Assembly: GCA_943841885.1 (NCBI GenBank)
Contig: CALSZZ010000004.1
Location: 1-64,000 of the forward strand
Length of the DNA: 64,000 nucleotides
Reading direction: 5' to 3'
DNA from: Candidatus Thalassarchaeaceae archaeon
Lineage (GTDB): Archaea; Thermoplasmatota; Poseidoniia; Poseidoniales; Thalassarchaeaceae
Below are positions 17,309-28,494 of the stretch, piece after piece. Made by a program: the position numbers and the translations under genes. Each line of letters opens with the position of its first letter. The stretch's first letter is position 1. The notes under the pieces were generated by a model. The model was not told the DNA's origin, ran no database searches, and worked only from the letters and a program-made list of their open reading frames with translations.

Positions 17309-20300
17309 ATGGGAAATTTCGTAAGAGTTATTGATTTTATTTTTCCCAAGAGAAAGGCTATACATATTTTCATAATATTAGCCTCTGGTTTCATGTTACC
17401 CGGATTTATGGCTACACTCACTCCAATTGATATTGAATCATATAATTTAGATTCACCTGAATTAGAAGCTTCAGAAGTTATGAGAGAGGAATTTGCAGGA
17501 GCCGGAAATATCTGGGGATTTGGAATATTTGTCAGAGATTCTGAATATTGGAATAATGATGAAAGTGAAGTTACTCAAGTTTCATCTTTTAATGGAGAAA
17601 ATAAGGGTTTAAGTTCTCCTTTAGGAGGAATTTTGAATTTAACGGTATTGAGAGAAATAGATCAAAAAAGAAATTTATTGATGCAGCATGAAATATCAAA
17701 ATTCTATCTTCCTTTGGCTTCAGAAATATCTGGTAAACCGATCGAAGGTGTTTTTGATTTAGCGAGTGAATTTAGGGTTTTTATGGCAGATGAATCGCTT
17801 CTTACAAAACCAAGATTTTCTCCAGACGAATTTATACTTCTTCCTGCTCCTACTAATTGGAATGACTGTGGAGAGTTAGAGTGTTTATCTTTTGATGATG
17901 AAAATGTTACTCAAGAACATATAGATTTGGCTGCCCATAGAATGGCTAACAATAGCAGAGGGGCTTTTCTTAGATTCTTATCTATCGACCGTGCTTTTTT
18001 ACCGGATAATAGTAGTAATGTAATAGGCCCGATAAATGGAGAATTACAAGAAGACGGTACAATAATTGCTACTTCATGGAGTAATGGAAGATGGAGTGCT
18101 TCATCGGCTTGGATGATATTAAACATGGATAGAGACCGTATGCAACAGGAAGGTTGGACATTTTCTTGGCTAAATGCTAGTTCAGAATTTGGTTACAAAA
18201 TAGATGGTGTGTCGTTGGTGACAGATCCAATTGAATATACGAATTCTGAATGTAAGAGTCGTTCTGAAAATGGATCTGATTTATGTTCTGTAGAATGGTT
18301 ATATCTTTCATTAGAAGAAGATTTACGTGAAACAGATAAAATGGTGGTTAGTATTTTACTCGGTGAAGGACCAAATGTTGAAGTAAATAGAGAGTTACTA
18401 TCTAGTGCTTATTTGATTATCATGATGATAATAATAGTAGTTTTTTTGCTATGGTTCAATCTTAGAAGAGTAAGCGATGTAATGATAGTTGGGGTTGGCC
18501 TCACTCTTGCTCTTTTGTGGATGCAAGGTTTAATCGGATGGAGTATGATATTGGGTAAAAAAATAGGATTTGAGATCATATTCAGATCTCAATTTTCTAA
18601 TCTTCTTCCCATATTAATTCTAGCCTTAGGAATAGATGACAGTTTGCATGCCCTCCATAGATACAAAGAAGAAAGAAGAAATGGAAAAAATCCTGAAAAA
18701 TCTGCTGAGATATCTGTAAAAAAAGTAGGAAAGGCAATCTTGTTGACCTCAATGACTACAATAGTTGCATTTCTGGCTAATTTAACGTCTGGAATAGCCG
18801 CATTGCGGTCTTTTGGAATTGAAGCAGGATTTGGAGTCGGTGCTGCATTTATTTTAACTGGACTATGGGTTCCATTGGTTAGGCTTGATGTTGATTTATG
18901 GCTTCAGAAAAGAAACAGATTGAAAGAAGAGAAATCCGATACATTGCACATGATACCTAAAGAATGGTTGAGTAACACGACAGTAAAATCATCAGAATAT
19001 GCCCCTTTTGTTGCTATAATAATAATTATAATTTCGGTTATGGCTGCACCATTGGCTTTGAATTTAGAAGGAGATTTTCAAATTGATGATTTTCTCGATG
19101 ACGAATCTGATTTTGCAGTTGGCGTAAATTTAGTTAATGAAAGATTTAGAGATGGTGAACCTGGATATATTCTTGTTGAAGGAGATATTGCTAATCCTTT
19201 GGTATTGTCAGCTGTAGGAGAAATGCGAGAAAATATGAACAGCCATGGTGAAGATAAACCAAATCAGATTTCAAGAACTCCAACAGGAGAAGTAGAGTTG
19301 ATTGCATTAGACCAAATTGTCACTTTCATCCAAGCAGCTATGTTTGCTAATTTATTACCCTTTGAAGAATCTGGATGGGATAGAAGTCTGGAAGATGGAG
19401 GAGTAGGTTGTCAGACTACAAGTGTCCCACATCCAACAAGAGGTTCGATTAATATACCAATAGTTGAAGATCGTGGTTGTTTGAATTTCATCTATGGATT
19501 TGTGTTAACAAAAGGAGTTCCGGCAGCTGGTGGATATCCTGCTTTACCAGTAACAATAATTTCTGAATATATCCATACAGATAGTCAATTAGATTTTGAA
19601 AAACCTTGGCTAACTACTTCTGGAGAAATGCCAAAATATACTAAAATGAGCATGCGATTTGGTTTATCAAATCCGGAGCAATTTGCATTAATAGAACCAG
19701 CTCTAATACAATTACAAAATGATATGCTTCCTTTCCAAAATTTATCTGTTAATTCAATTAATTATAGATCATCCATTGAAACTGGATTTAATAATGAACA
19801 ATATCCTGTAACGTGGGCTATACAGACTGGTGACCCTGTGATTAGATTTGTGGCAGCCGATTCTATGCAAGATGAAATGCAGGAAACTTTGTTACTTGGC
19901 CTTGTCTTTTGTATGTTCACCTTATGGTGGGGATTTAGAAATAATCTTTCATTGAAAGATAGTCTTGATATTATAATAAATGATTTATTTGATTTTGTGA
20001 TAAAATCTTGCTCTTCTGCATTAATGGTAGGTTCCATAATCTATATCCTAGTAGGTTTAGAAGAAGCGTTATTTATGATAATTTTGACTTTGATATTATC
20101 AGTTTTTTGGGGGCTTGCCGCATTTGGTATTGCAATAATGACAACTGCACCAATATTTTTGGTAATAATATGGCTTTATGCAATGATTGAAATCGCTGGC
20201 TATGGCCTTAATATGGTTACAGTATCTATTGCCGCCATATCACTAGGTGTTGGTATAGATTACGTAATCCACATAATTGAAAGATATAAAGAAGAAAGAG

Positions 20301-20545
20301 AGAAAGGAATGGATGTAGAGCCTGCATTAAAGATAGTAGGAGGAGCATCTGGGCTAGCATTGTTTGGATCTGCAGCCTCGGATATAGCAGGATTTGCAGT
20401 CATTAATCAATCTGATATGGGATTTTTCTCTACATTTGGCCTCTTTTGCTCAATAATGATAGGGCTATCACTTATTGCTAGTATGATAATCACACCTGCG
20501 ATCATAGGATTATTTTACCATAAAATAGAAAAATTAAAAATTTAA
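17309..20545 (+). CDS. RND-superfamily (MMPL/HAE3-like) membrane transporter
   Basis: 1,078 residues with two repeats of one transmembrane helix, a large extracytoplasmic loop and a five-helix bundle, the usual 12-helix RND plan. Each half contains the family motif: ALGIDDSLHALHRYKEER in the first and LGVGIDYVIHIIERYKEER in the second, with the acidic residues expected in proton-coupled transport. The first loop is about 370 residues (roughly 20-390), the second about 230. Related archaeal and bacterial proteins export lipids or hydrophobic compounds; the cargo here is unknown. Start at ATG 17309. The 3' end overlaps the convergent PEP carboxykinase gene by 4 bp. Confidence 0.85.
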   Translation: MGNFVRVIDFIFPKRKAIHIFIILASGFMLPGFMATLTPIDIESYNLDSPELEASEVMREEFAGAGNIWGFGIFVRDSEYWNNDESEVTQVSSFNGENKGLSSPLGGILNLTVLREIDQKRNLLMQHEISKFYLPLASEISGKPIEGVFDLASEFRVFMADESLLTKPRFSPDEFILLPAPTNWNDCGELECLSFDDENVTQEHIDLAAHRMANNSRGAFLRFLSIDRAFLPDNSSNVIGPINGELQEDGTIIATSWSNGRWSASSAWMILNMDRDRMQQEGWTFSWLNASSEFGYKIDGVSLVTDPIEYTNSECKSRSENGSDLCSVEWLYLSLEEDLRETDKMVVSILLGEGPNVEVNRELLSSAYLIIMMIIIVVFLLWFNLRRVSDVMIVGVGLTLALLWMQGLIGWSMILGKKIGFEIIFRSQFSNLLPILILALGIDDSLHALHRYKEERRNGKNPEKSAEISVKKVGKAILLTSMTTIVAFLANLTSGIAALRSFGIEAGFGVGAAFILTGLWVPLVRLDVDLWLQKRNRLKEEKSDTLHMIPKEWLSNTTVKSSEYAPFVAIIIIIISVMAAPLALNLEGDFQIDDFLDDESDFAVGVNLVNERFRDGEPGYILVEGDIANPLVLSAVGEMRENMNSHGEDKPNQISRTPTGEVELIALDQIVTFIQAAMFANLLPFEESGWDRSLEDGGVGCQTTSVPHPTRGSINIPIVEDRGCLNFIYGFVLTKGVPAAGGYPALPVTIISEYIHTDSQLDFEKPWLTTSGEMPKYTKMSMRFGLSNPEQFALIEPALIQLQNDMLPFQNLSVNSINYRSSIETGFNNEQYPVTWAIQTGDPVIRFVAADSMQDEMQETLLLGLVFCMFTLWWGFRNNLSLKDSLDIIINDLFDFVIKSCSSALMVGSIIYILVGLEEALFMIILTLILSVFWGLAAFGIAIMTTAPIFLVIIWLYAMIEIAGYGLNMVTVSIAAISLGVGIDYVIHIIERYKEEREKGMDVEPALKIVGGASGLALFGSAASDIAGFAVINQSDMGFFSTFGLFCSIMIGLSLIASMIITPAIIGLFYHKIEKLKI

Positions 20546-22140
20546 TTCAATACTATTGGAGAAGCGTTGATAACATCTTCATTACATTTATCAGAATATT
20601 TTTCAAAATTCTCTATAAACATCTTAGAAAGTAGATTTGCAACATTATCGAACTTTTTCTTATCATTCCATGTTTCTCTGGGTTGTAAGATTGATTTCGG
20701 AACATCTGGACAGTGTGTAGGGACTGAGAATCCAAACCTTTCATCGATTATGAAATCTTTTTCATCTATTTGATTATTTAATGCTGCATTCAATAAAGTC
20801 CTAGTCCATTTTATTTTTATTCGACTACTTTCACCGTACCCTCCAGCAACCCAACCAGTATTAATTAGCCAACATTTAGCATCATGTGTTTTAATTTTCT
20901 GTGAAAGTAAGTCAGCATATACACTGGGGTGTCTTGGCATAAAAGGTTCTCCAAAACAGGTAGAGAATGTTGCTTGAGGTTCTTTAATACCCATCTCAGT
21001 TCCAGCTACTTTAGCGGTATATCCTGATATAAAATGGTAAGCTGCTTGTTCAGGAGTTAACTTAGATAAAGGAGGAAGAATTCCAAATGCATCACACGTC
21101 AAAAAGACAACATTTTTTGGATGGCCTGCCATTGAATTAGATGTTCGATTTTTGATATATTCGATAGGATAAGAGCCTCTTGTATTTTGAGTTAATGTTT
21201 TGTTCTTAAAATCAGGAGTTTTATCAGCGTTTAAAACAACGTTTTCTAATATTGATCCTGGCATCTTCGTAGTTGCATATATTGCAGGCTCATCTTCTTT
21301 ATTTAAGTCGATTAATTTTGCATAACAACCTCCTTCAAAATTGAATACACCGTCATCTGACCATCCATGTTCATCGTCTCCAACCAATGCTCTATTAGGA
21401 TCTGCAGAGAGTGTAGTTTTTCCTGTTCCAGATAGGCCAAAGAAAAGAGCTGCTTCTTCCGCTGTATTTGCAGAACAATGCATTGGAAGAAGCCCATTTA
21501 TCGGCAATAAATGATTCATAATTGTAAATATTGCTTTTTTGATTTCACCTGCATAATGAGTGCCTCCAATTATTACTAGTCCCCTATCTAATGCGAGTAT
21601 CACAAAGACTTCGGAATTAGTACCATCATTTTTGGGGATTGCCTTAAGTTCAGGTGCATGAAGTATAGTATATTTTGGAACATGACAAGATATTTCTTCA
21701 TCGGTTGGACGAATAAACATATTATGCATAAAAGAGGCATGCCATGCTTTTTCAGTAACTAATCTAACTGGCATTCTATAATTTAAATCGGCACCGCAAA
21801 ATGCATCTTTAACAAACAAATTTTCAACATTATTGAGATGTTCTTGTATTTTGTCTAAAAGAATATCAAATGTATCTACAGTTGTTGATCGATTGACATC
21901 GCCCCACCAAACATCATCAGCTAACCCTGGTTCTTTGACAATAAAACGATCATTGGGGGATCTACCTGTTCTGTTTCCTGTTGTTGCTAATAATACTCCA
22001 TTAGAGGTAAGAGTTGCTTCTTCTAAATCAATAGATTTTTTATGTAAATATTCCCATCCATTATTAAAATGTAATTTTCCTTTCGGGTTCAATCCATGAG
22101 TAGAAATTGGAGTGAATAATTCATCAGAGGTCCCTGACAT
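20542..22140 (-). CDS. pckA: Phosphoenolpyruvate carboxykinase (ATP)
   Basis: Converts oxaloacetate and ATP to PEP, CO2 and ADP for gluconeogenesis. 532 residues, the normal length of the ATP-type enzyme. Key motifs: RTGRSPNDRF (57-66, substrate arginine), the P-loop GLSGTGKTTL (235-244), the metal-binding LVGDDEHGW that follows, and the C-terminal RIKIKWTRTLLNAAL. The ATP-dependent enzyme is mostly bacterial, plant and fungal; many archaea use the GTP enzyme or PEP synthase, so a bacterial origin is likely. Divergent from the membrane protein beginning at 22281. Confidence 0.96.
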   Translation of the reverse strand: MSGTSDELFTPISTHGLNPKGKLHFNNGWEYLHKKSIDLEEATLTSNGVLLATTGNRTGRSPNDRFIVKEPGLADDVWWGDVNRSTTVDTFDILLDKIQEHLNNVENLFVKDAFCGADLNYRMPVRLVTEKAWHASFMHNMFIRPTDEEISCHVPKYTILHAPELKAIPKNDGTNSEVFVILALDRGLVIIGGTHYAGEIKKAIFTIMNHLLPINGLLPMHCSANTAEEAALFFGLSGTGKTTLSADPNRALVGDDEHGWSDDGVFNFEGGCYAKLIDLNKEDEPAIYATTKMPGSILENVVLNADKTPDFKNKTLTQNTRGSYPIEYIKNRTSNSMAGHPKNVVFLTCDAFGILPPLSKLTPEQAAYHFISGYTAKVAGTEMGIKEPQATFSTCFGEPFMPRHPSVYADLLSQKIKTHDAKCWLINTGWVAGGYGESSRIKIKWTRTLLNAALNNQIDEKDFIIDERFGFSVPTHCPDVPKSILQPRETWNDKKKFDNVANLLSKMFIENFEKYSDKCNEDVINASPIVLN

Positions 22141-22280
22141 TTTTGAACCTCTACGGCCCCCAGGGATAGTTCTTCAGTTTCAAGTGTTACGGAAGTGATA
22201 TTGTTTTAGATTAAAAAAGAATAAGGTTTTGTAATATATAAGGGTTTTATTTATGCCGACCATACCACTCAGAATAAATA

Positions 22281-25200
22281 ATGGATGAACCGGACCGGGA
22301 AGACCAAATCATCCGAGAACGAAAATTTAAAATTGATTTTGATGTTCAATTTAAAGGCATAGATGTTGAACAAGAATTGAAAAAAGATGGTAAAAATAAA
22401 AAACAAGAAAATGATGAAGTTTTGGGAGATTTATTTGATCCTTTTAAACAAATTGATGAAAATAACTTAGGAATAATTCAAAGTGATGGTAACGTAATCA
22501 ATCCTCCTGAAAGAGATATTATAACCGAGATTTCAATTGAAGGCGAAAGGGGTGTAAATTGGTCAATAATGGCGTCAATGATTTTCATCTACAGTGTTAT
22601 TAGCATCCAAGTAGGAAATACATTTGAACCAATTATTGCTATTATATTATTAATTATTTTAGCAGGTTTTGGTTTTACTCTTGGTGAAATATGGATTCCA
22701 AGAAAAAAAATGAAAATGCTAGGAGTTACTTGGGTTATCATATCAATGAAAGTCTTGTATGGACTTGCTATTGAGTTCAGAAATTGGAATATGATTAGTG
22801 TAGAAGGTTTAGGGATATTATTAATTCTTTTAGTCTTTGTAAATTTTATATCTATCATACAGACATAATCATGATGCTATAGCTGCTCAATCTACATTGG
22901 TTCTACTGGCCATTGGTTCTACAACTGGATCTATACTTGGAGAAGAAGGAGTAGCTGGTATGATTTTTATCTCTACTATTATGATACATAGCTTGGCCAT
23001 ACATAGGAAATCTGGTAATTTAGCCTCTCTTGGCATAGCTGCATCTAATTTATGGATAGGGATGCATGCCATTACAGATGGTTTTAAAATTGGTGAATTA
23101 GTTATTCTTCAACTTAATTCTCCACTTCTATTGTTTTTACTTTTAATGTCAATAACTGGCCTTAATGCTTCGATGGCTGCTAAGTTTGCAAAAGAAGAAA
23201 ATTGGTTTTCTAATGCTTTCAAGATTAGTGGATTGGGGAAGCCAGGACTATGGGGGGGTTTCTATTTCACTAGGAATGATAGGAGCATTTCTTTCAATAG
23301 CAGCGAATAAAGAAGACTTAGGATATGCACTTGGAATGGTGACTTTCCTTTGTGCGGCTTTCGGAGGATCTTATCTTAAAGTTAGAGGAGTAGAAACTAT
23401 AAGAATTATAAAACCAATTATTATTTTTTTACCATTTCTGATAATTTTATTAATATTTGGATCTGCAATACCAAATAAATTATTTTTTGATGAATATGAT
23501 ATTTTTTACTATACTTGGGTCTATTTTAACTGGCTTTATTTTACTTAGAGATCAAAATAGTGTGAGTGATAGAGTTTTGTGGATTGGATCAATATTGATT
23601 TTGATTATTCTAATCTCATTAGTACCTACTGATTCTTCAGACACTGGAGGAGATGGAGGAATTTTATTACTCATTTTACTTTCTTTATTACATATCGGGA
23701 CTGCTATTCTAGCACTAAAAAGAGAATCTCCTGCATTAGCAGGGGTAACCGTTCTTTCGCCTTGGTTGTGGATAATAATAGAAAAAATAACTGAAGAGAT
23801 GATTAATACATTGTTCATAGTAAAGAATTCATCAAGTTGGAATAACTCTTTGGAAATAGGGATTTATCCCTTGGGATTTTACTTAACGGTATCTCTATTA
23901 CTTATGGCAGTTGTAAATATTAAACTGGGAAAAAATAATGTTAATTTGGCATCTAAATTTCTAGGTTTAACAGAAATTTCAGCCACTATCAGAGATTCGG
24001 AAATACTTCAATTATGGAGTATTGGTCTTTGGTTACCAATGATTTCAATAATAATTCTTTGTCAACTCGGCGGTTTTAATTCATTGACATTATTATTTAT
24101 AATAACATTACTAATTATGATACATATCATTTCAGAAATAACAAATCATAGGATTGGAAAAATAAATAATTTATTAATGATTATTACAGTTTCAATAGGA
24201 ATATTACAATGGGAACATGGATTGGATGAGTTTTTCATTATTATAATGCTTATTTCGATTTTACCAATCATATACAAAGATGTTCATGAACAAATTCACA
24301 CTGAAATAGGCGTAATGAGCATTCCTCTGTTAATATTCATAGGCAGGGGTGACGTTGGTAATACATTACATGGTGGCGAAATATTGCCAAATTTAGAGAT
24401 TTCATGGGTGGCAATAATTTGTGTTTTTATATTAATAGGAATATATCTAAAGAAAGTAGAGACAATAGAAAAAATTCTTAAATCAACTTTGGCATCTCTT
24501 TTATTAATTATGAGTTTGATTGGATTGGCCTGGCAGGCTATTCCAATTATTCCAAAATATCTTTCAATAATGCTCTTTATTTTAGTATCAATATGGTTGG
24601 TTGCCAGAGGGGAATTAAGATCTGAATTGAAGACCATTACCCTAAAAAAACAAAGAATAGAATTAGCAAATATCCAAACATCCAAAAGTATGGAAAATAT
24701 TATCATTAAAAATGAAAATTCAATCGGAAAATATGATCCTCTTATTGCATCATTAAAAGAAAAAAGAATAAAAAATATAGAAATGGGTGAAGCTAAAAAT
24801 TTGGAACAATTGTATATTTCGGATATAAATCATAGACCAGTAATTATCCTAATAATGTTAGGAATCGTATTTATCTTTGCAAGTATTAATGGGTTAATTT
24901 TAGGCCCTAGTGCATTGATTCTTCTTATGGTTGGATTGTTTGCAAGTATACTTGTTGGTATAGCAAGATATAGGGCTAAATCACAAGAAATTAGTCTGCT
25001 GCATATTTTGGGTATTGAAATACCAATAGCAATGGCTATTTTTGGATTAGTGATAGTACATAATATATCCCATATTGGACCCCTAAGCAGTAACACCGAG
25101 ATGTTTGATATATCTATTTTAGCAGTCATAATAATGTTACTAGTAACTATTTCAATATCATATCAAGATAATTTAATTGACAGGATACCCGTAGCAATTG

Positions 25201-26087
25201 ATTGGTTTATAATTCCTCTAGTTATGAACAGGATTATTGGGGCTCTTATGAACGAATCATTACCATTTCCATTTACAGTAAATCCTTTCAGTGAAATTGA
25301 TGATAAAGATGCTTTTTTACAATGGGGATTTCCATGGATTTTAATAGAGTTTTTACTAATTATGACAATAATTTGTGATTTTTGGATAGTTAACAAGAGA
25401 AGAGATAGGGAGATAATTAGTTCTAGAAGTAATAGAGGCGTCAGAAATTTAGGTATTGTGATACTTTCTTTTGGCCCTGCCGGGATACTAGCTGCAATCA
25501 GTACGATAAGACAAGGATTATTTTCTAAACAGACCACTACTACTGGAATTGGTTTCCTGAGTATCATATTAGCGATATATGCATTTGGGGCATGGTCTGA
25601 TGATATTCTGAAAATTGCCCCTAATCTTACATTAATACTGGGCCTCATATTACTTGCTGCATTATCTATGACTAGTAAGTTTAGAAAAGAAAGATGGAGT
25701 ATGGTATTAGCCATTGATTCTCATATTTTAATAATAATTGGTTTAATGACAACTGGACTTTTTAATGAAATATATTTTACTATAATAATGATTTTAGTTT
25801 CAACGACAATATGGATAGTCGGAATAATTCAAGTAAGAAAAATTTTGAGAATATGGGGTTTAATAGATCTTATTTTAGTGATTTTATTTAGTTTAATACT
25901 TGTAACTGAAATACTTGATCAAATTAATATTCTTATTTGCTTGACTATGGTTGCAATAGAGTTAGGAGTCATTGGTTGGTTAGGAATTTCAAATGAAAAA
26001 AGAATTGTTAAAAGATTAATAAAATATATTTTTTTAACACTTAAAATGCTAACCTTGATGTTAGATGGCTCTTACAACGTAATGTGA
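22281..26087 (+). CDS. Large polytopic membrane protein of unknown function (three frameshifts)
   Basis: Four overlapping open frames (22281-22868, 22843-23310, 23165-23548, 23457-26087) join into one protein of about 1,268 residues. Each join needs removal of one base: within about 22843-22867, in the seven-G run 23252-23258, and in the six-T run 23502-23507. Across each join the hydrophobic pattern continues (GLWG/GVSISLGMIG and DIF/TILGSILTG). The first 90 residues are charged and cytoplasmic in character; the rest is a long series of hydrophobic helices, well over 20, broken by a charged loop (about residues 790-830). I do not recognise the family. The downstream FKBP-like gene overlaps its stop codon, so the two are probably coupled. 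Confidence 0.7.
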
Positions 26088-27041
26088 CAAGGTCGTGGAT
26101 ATCAGATACCCCTGATGAAATTGAACATCCTCCCGTGCCTCTTGGGCTGAATAGAATGGCAATCCCTAGGGTAACTTTGGTACTATCCAGCATAACTCTC
26201 ATGATGATTATTTTGTGTTCTCTATGGCTAGGTTTATCTGCAAAAAATTTCTTAGATGATTTAGATCCATTTGAATCTACAAACTCAGAAGTTTTGGAAT
26301 CAGATGGGAGATGGTTATGGGAAATTGATTTGTTATTTGAAACATGTTCACCTAGAGAAGATAATTGGGAATGGCCTGAAAGTCTAGCAGAGCAAGATGA
26401 TTTATTTCTATATCCTGGAGAATTAAGATGTGATTGGGAACATCAAGGAGAAGATGAGTCGCGCAAGTATTGTGATATACAATAGAGGAAATGAAACCTT
26501 AGATCTCCTACTTACAATTAATGTTAATAATGTTATATTTACAGCTACAGGAGAAAATAGTGTAATTGTAAATAGTTTAGAAGGTAAAGAGAATTTGATT
26601 CTTGAAATTGAATTACTAGAAAGTGTCGTTGAACAAGACATTAGCATAGATGTAAAACATGTTGCTGTACCTAATTCGGAAGTAAGATTAGATATACAAA
26701 TATTTGCAGGGACGGAACAAAGAGATGTTCACATAAGCGATGGAGATACTGTAGAAGTACAATATACTGTTTGGGATGCAGATACTGGAGAAGAATTAGA
26801 TTCAGGGACATGGGCAGAAAATTCAGGTGATCCTTTTGGGTCGATTTATGGCTTTGGATGGTCTTTAATTGGTTTAGATATTGATAATGATCGAGGCGCT
26901 TTGATGCCAGGTTTAGATACTGGAACTACTCATACCACATTACTTCCTCCTCCTATCGCATATGGAAATAATGAAGGTCATGAATTAGAAAATGTATGGC
27001 TTCGCTTTGAGTTAAAATTAGATAGGGCGCCTGTTTCTTAG
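26084..27041 (+). CDS. Membrane-anchored protein with FKBP-like domain (one frameshift)
   Basis: Begins with GTG overlapping the stop of the preceding gene. One transmembrane helix (about residues 30-52, VLSSITLMMIILCSLWLG) is followed by an outward-facing domain. The frame breaks around 26452-26464; removing one base joins it to the frame ending at 27041. The C-terminal part looks like an FKBP-type peptidyl-prolyl isomerase: DGDTVEVQYTVWDADTGEELDS, then LMPGLDTGTTHTTLLPPPIAYG, matching the family's 'vGMk.GekR.l.IPP.laYG' strand. This would be a surface-exposed foldase. Whether activity is retained is unclear because the aromatic pocket is divergent. Confidence 0.65.
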
Positions 27042-27068
27042 ATATAATCACGAAAGTAACTTGACTAA

Positions 27069-28388
27069 GTGCATGTACGGAAGGTTGTGTCTGACCTTAC
27101 ACATGTAGATTTGGTGCCTTCTGAAAAAATCGTTAAAGAGGCAGGAAATATAATAAAATCAAAATCAAATAAAAAAGGTGAGCCGAGTTTTTTTATGAAT
27201 GAAGATATGCAAAAATTATCTACTCCTTGGAATATTTCTAACATCAGATCAAGTCAAATTAACCCTAATGATTTACCAGCAGGAGTAATATTAGATGCTG
27301 CAGCAGGTTCTGGCATGCAACTAATAGCACTAACTAAGGGACTAAGAAGACCTGCATTAGGTATTGAAATTGATAAAGATGTGGCTACATTATGCGCTGC
27401 GAATATGCATGTGGCTTCAGATAAAAATGATCTACAGAGAACAATGGATAGGGTATTGATAGGTGATGGGACAAAAGCAGAAGAAGCCATGAATGCTTTT
27501 TGGAAAAGTTTGCGCGATGCTGGTACACGAGCTCATCCTCCAATTGCGATGTTGCATTTAGATCCTGCAAGACCCAGAGATGCTCAGAATCATCATATAG
27601 ATGAAATGAAACCCCCTCTTAAGGAATTATTAAATTCATGGAATGAATATTTACAAATCGGTCCAAGGGGGCCTGCAGTTTTACTTGACTTATCCCCTAG
27701 ACTTGATGGACAACAAAGAAATATGGTTAATTCTCTTTTAGAAACTACATTCCCAGGAGTTCCTAAAACCTGGGAATGGTTGAGTCAAGGAGGCGGGAGA
27801 GTAGATAGATTATCGGTATGGGTTGGATCTATTTCTTCTAAACACAGCCATAGATGTATTAGAGTAGGAAGAAAAAATATTATGGCTAAGATTGAAGGTT
27901 TTCCTGAAGTGTCTAAAATTGTTAGGTTGAACTCTCCACCTCCTTTTAACTCATGGATTAGTGTGATAGATGCATCTTTAATTCAAAGTGGACTACAAGA
28001 ATCTTGGCTAGAAAAAGTGATTCCCCCTGGCTGTGGTCATTCTTGGTTGAGGATTGAGGGTAGACGGCCCATTATGATACATACAGAACCTCTAATAGAT
28101 AATGAAGAAGTTTCAGAATTCGTAGTTTGTAGCGGTAAAGTAGTGCAACATAGACTAACCGCACCAGAATTGAGAACAGCACAACAAGTATCAACTGCTG
28201 CACTTAGGCATGGAATAAATAAGATTACATTAAGATGTAATATTAATCCAGAAATTCATCCAAAAATTCAACGAAAGTTGGATTCGGAACTAAAAGGAAA
28301 TGAGGGGAAAAAAGGTTTTATGATTGATTTAGAATTAGATAGAGGGGCTGGTAGTCATTCTCTTTACATTGTTTGTAAAGAAGAATGA
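27069..28388 (+). CDS. Class I SAM-dependent methyltransferase with C-terminal THUMP-like domain
   Basis: 439 residues. The SAM-binding motif is ILDAAAGSGMQLIAL (about residues 74-88), followed by GIEIDKD (acidic loop) and a motif IV-like LHLDPARPRD, which resembles the DPP(A)R signatures of nucleic-acid methylases. The C-terminal third (HRLTAPELRTAQQV, HGINKITLRCN) is like the small THUMP-like domain attached to such enzymes. An RNA substrate is therefore likely but unproven. GTG start at 27069. It is the last gene before the ribosomal protein operon on the same strand. Confidence 0.68.
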   Translation: MHVRKVVSDLTHVDLVPSEKIVKEAGNIIKSKSNKKGEPSFFMNEDMQKLSTPWNISNIRSSQINPNDLPAGVILDAAAGSGMQLIALTKGLRRPALGIEIDKDVATLCAANMHVASDKNDLQRTMDRVLIGDGTKAEEAMNAFWKSLRDAGTRAHPPIAMLHLDPARPRDAQNHHIDEMKPPLKELLNSWNEYLQIGPRGPAVLLDLSPRLDGQQRNMVNSLLETTFPGVPKTWEWLSQGGGRVDRLSVWVGSISSKHSHRCIRVGRKNIMAKIEGFPEVSKIVRLNSPPPFNSWISVIDASLIQSGLQESWLEKVIPPGCGHSWLRIEGRRPIMIHTEPLIDNEEVSEFVVCSGKVVQHRLTAPELRTAQQVSTAALRHGINKITLRCNINPEIHPKIQRKLDSELKGNEGKKGFMIDLELDRGAGSHSLYIVCKEE

Positions 28389-28404
28389 TGGGCTAAAATG
28401 ACTA

Positions 28405-28492
28405 CGGTTAATCACCCGTGCCTTTCAAATAAGAACGGTAAGTCGCGAAGATGCCCATAGGGCCACTGGAAACAGTGAACACGGGGGAACCG
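28405..28492 (+). promoter_or_regulatory. Structured leader RNA upstream of rpsM
   Basis: Nested stems can be drawn directly. CGGTT (28405-28409) pairs with AACCG (28488-28492), and CCCGTG (28415-28420) pairs with CACGGG (28480-28485). Inside are two adjacent hairpins: GCCC-ata-GGGC (28453-28463) and CACTG-GAAA-CAGTG (28464-28477), the latter with a GNRA tetraloop. The structure ends two bases before the rpsM ATG and ties up the G-rich stretch that would serve as ribosome-binding site. This resembles, in position, the bacterial alpha-operon leader bound by S4, which is also encoded here. Regulation is inferred. Confidence 0.6.
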
Positions 28493-28494
28493 GA

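Noticed and set aside
28405-28492. rpsM leader as a tRNA gene
   Set aside because: The arm lengths do not fit a cloverleaf, there is no T-loop sequence (GGTTCRANYCC-like) and no plausible anticodon arm.
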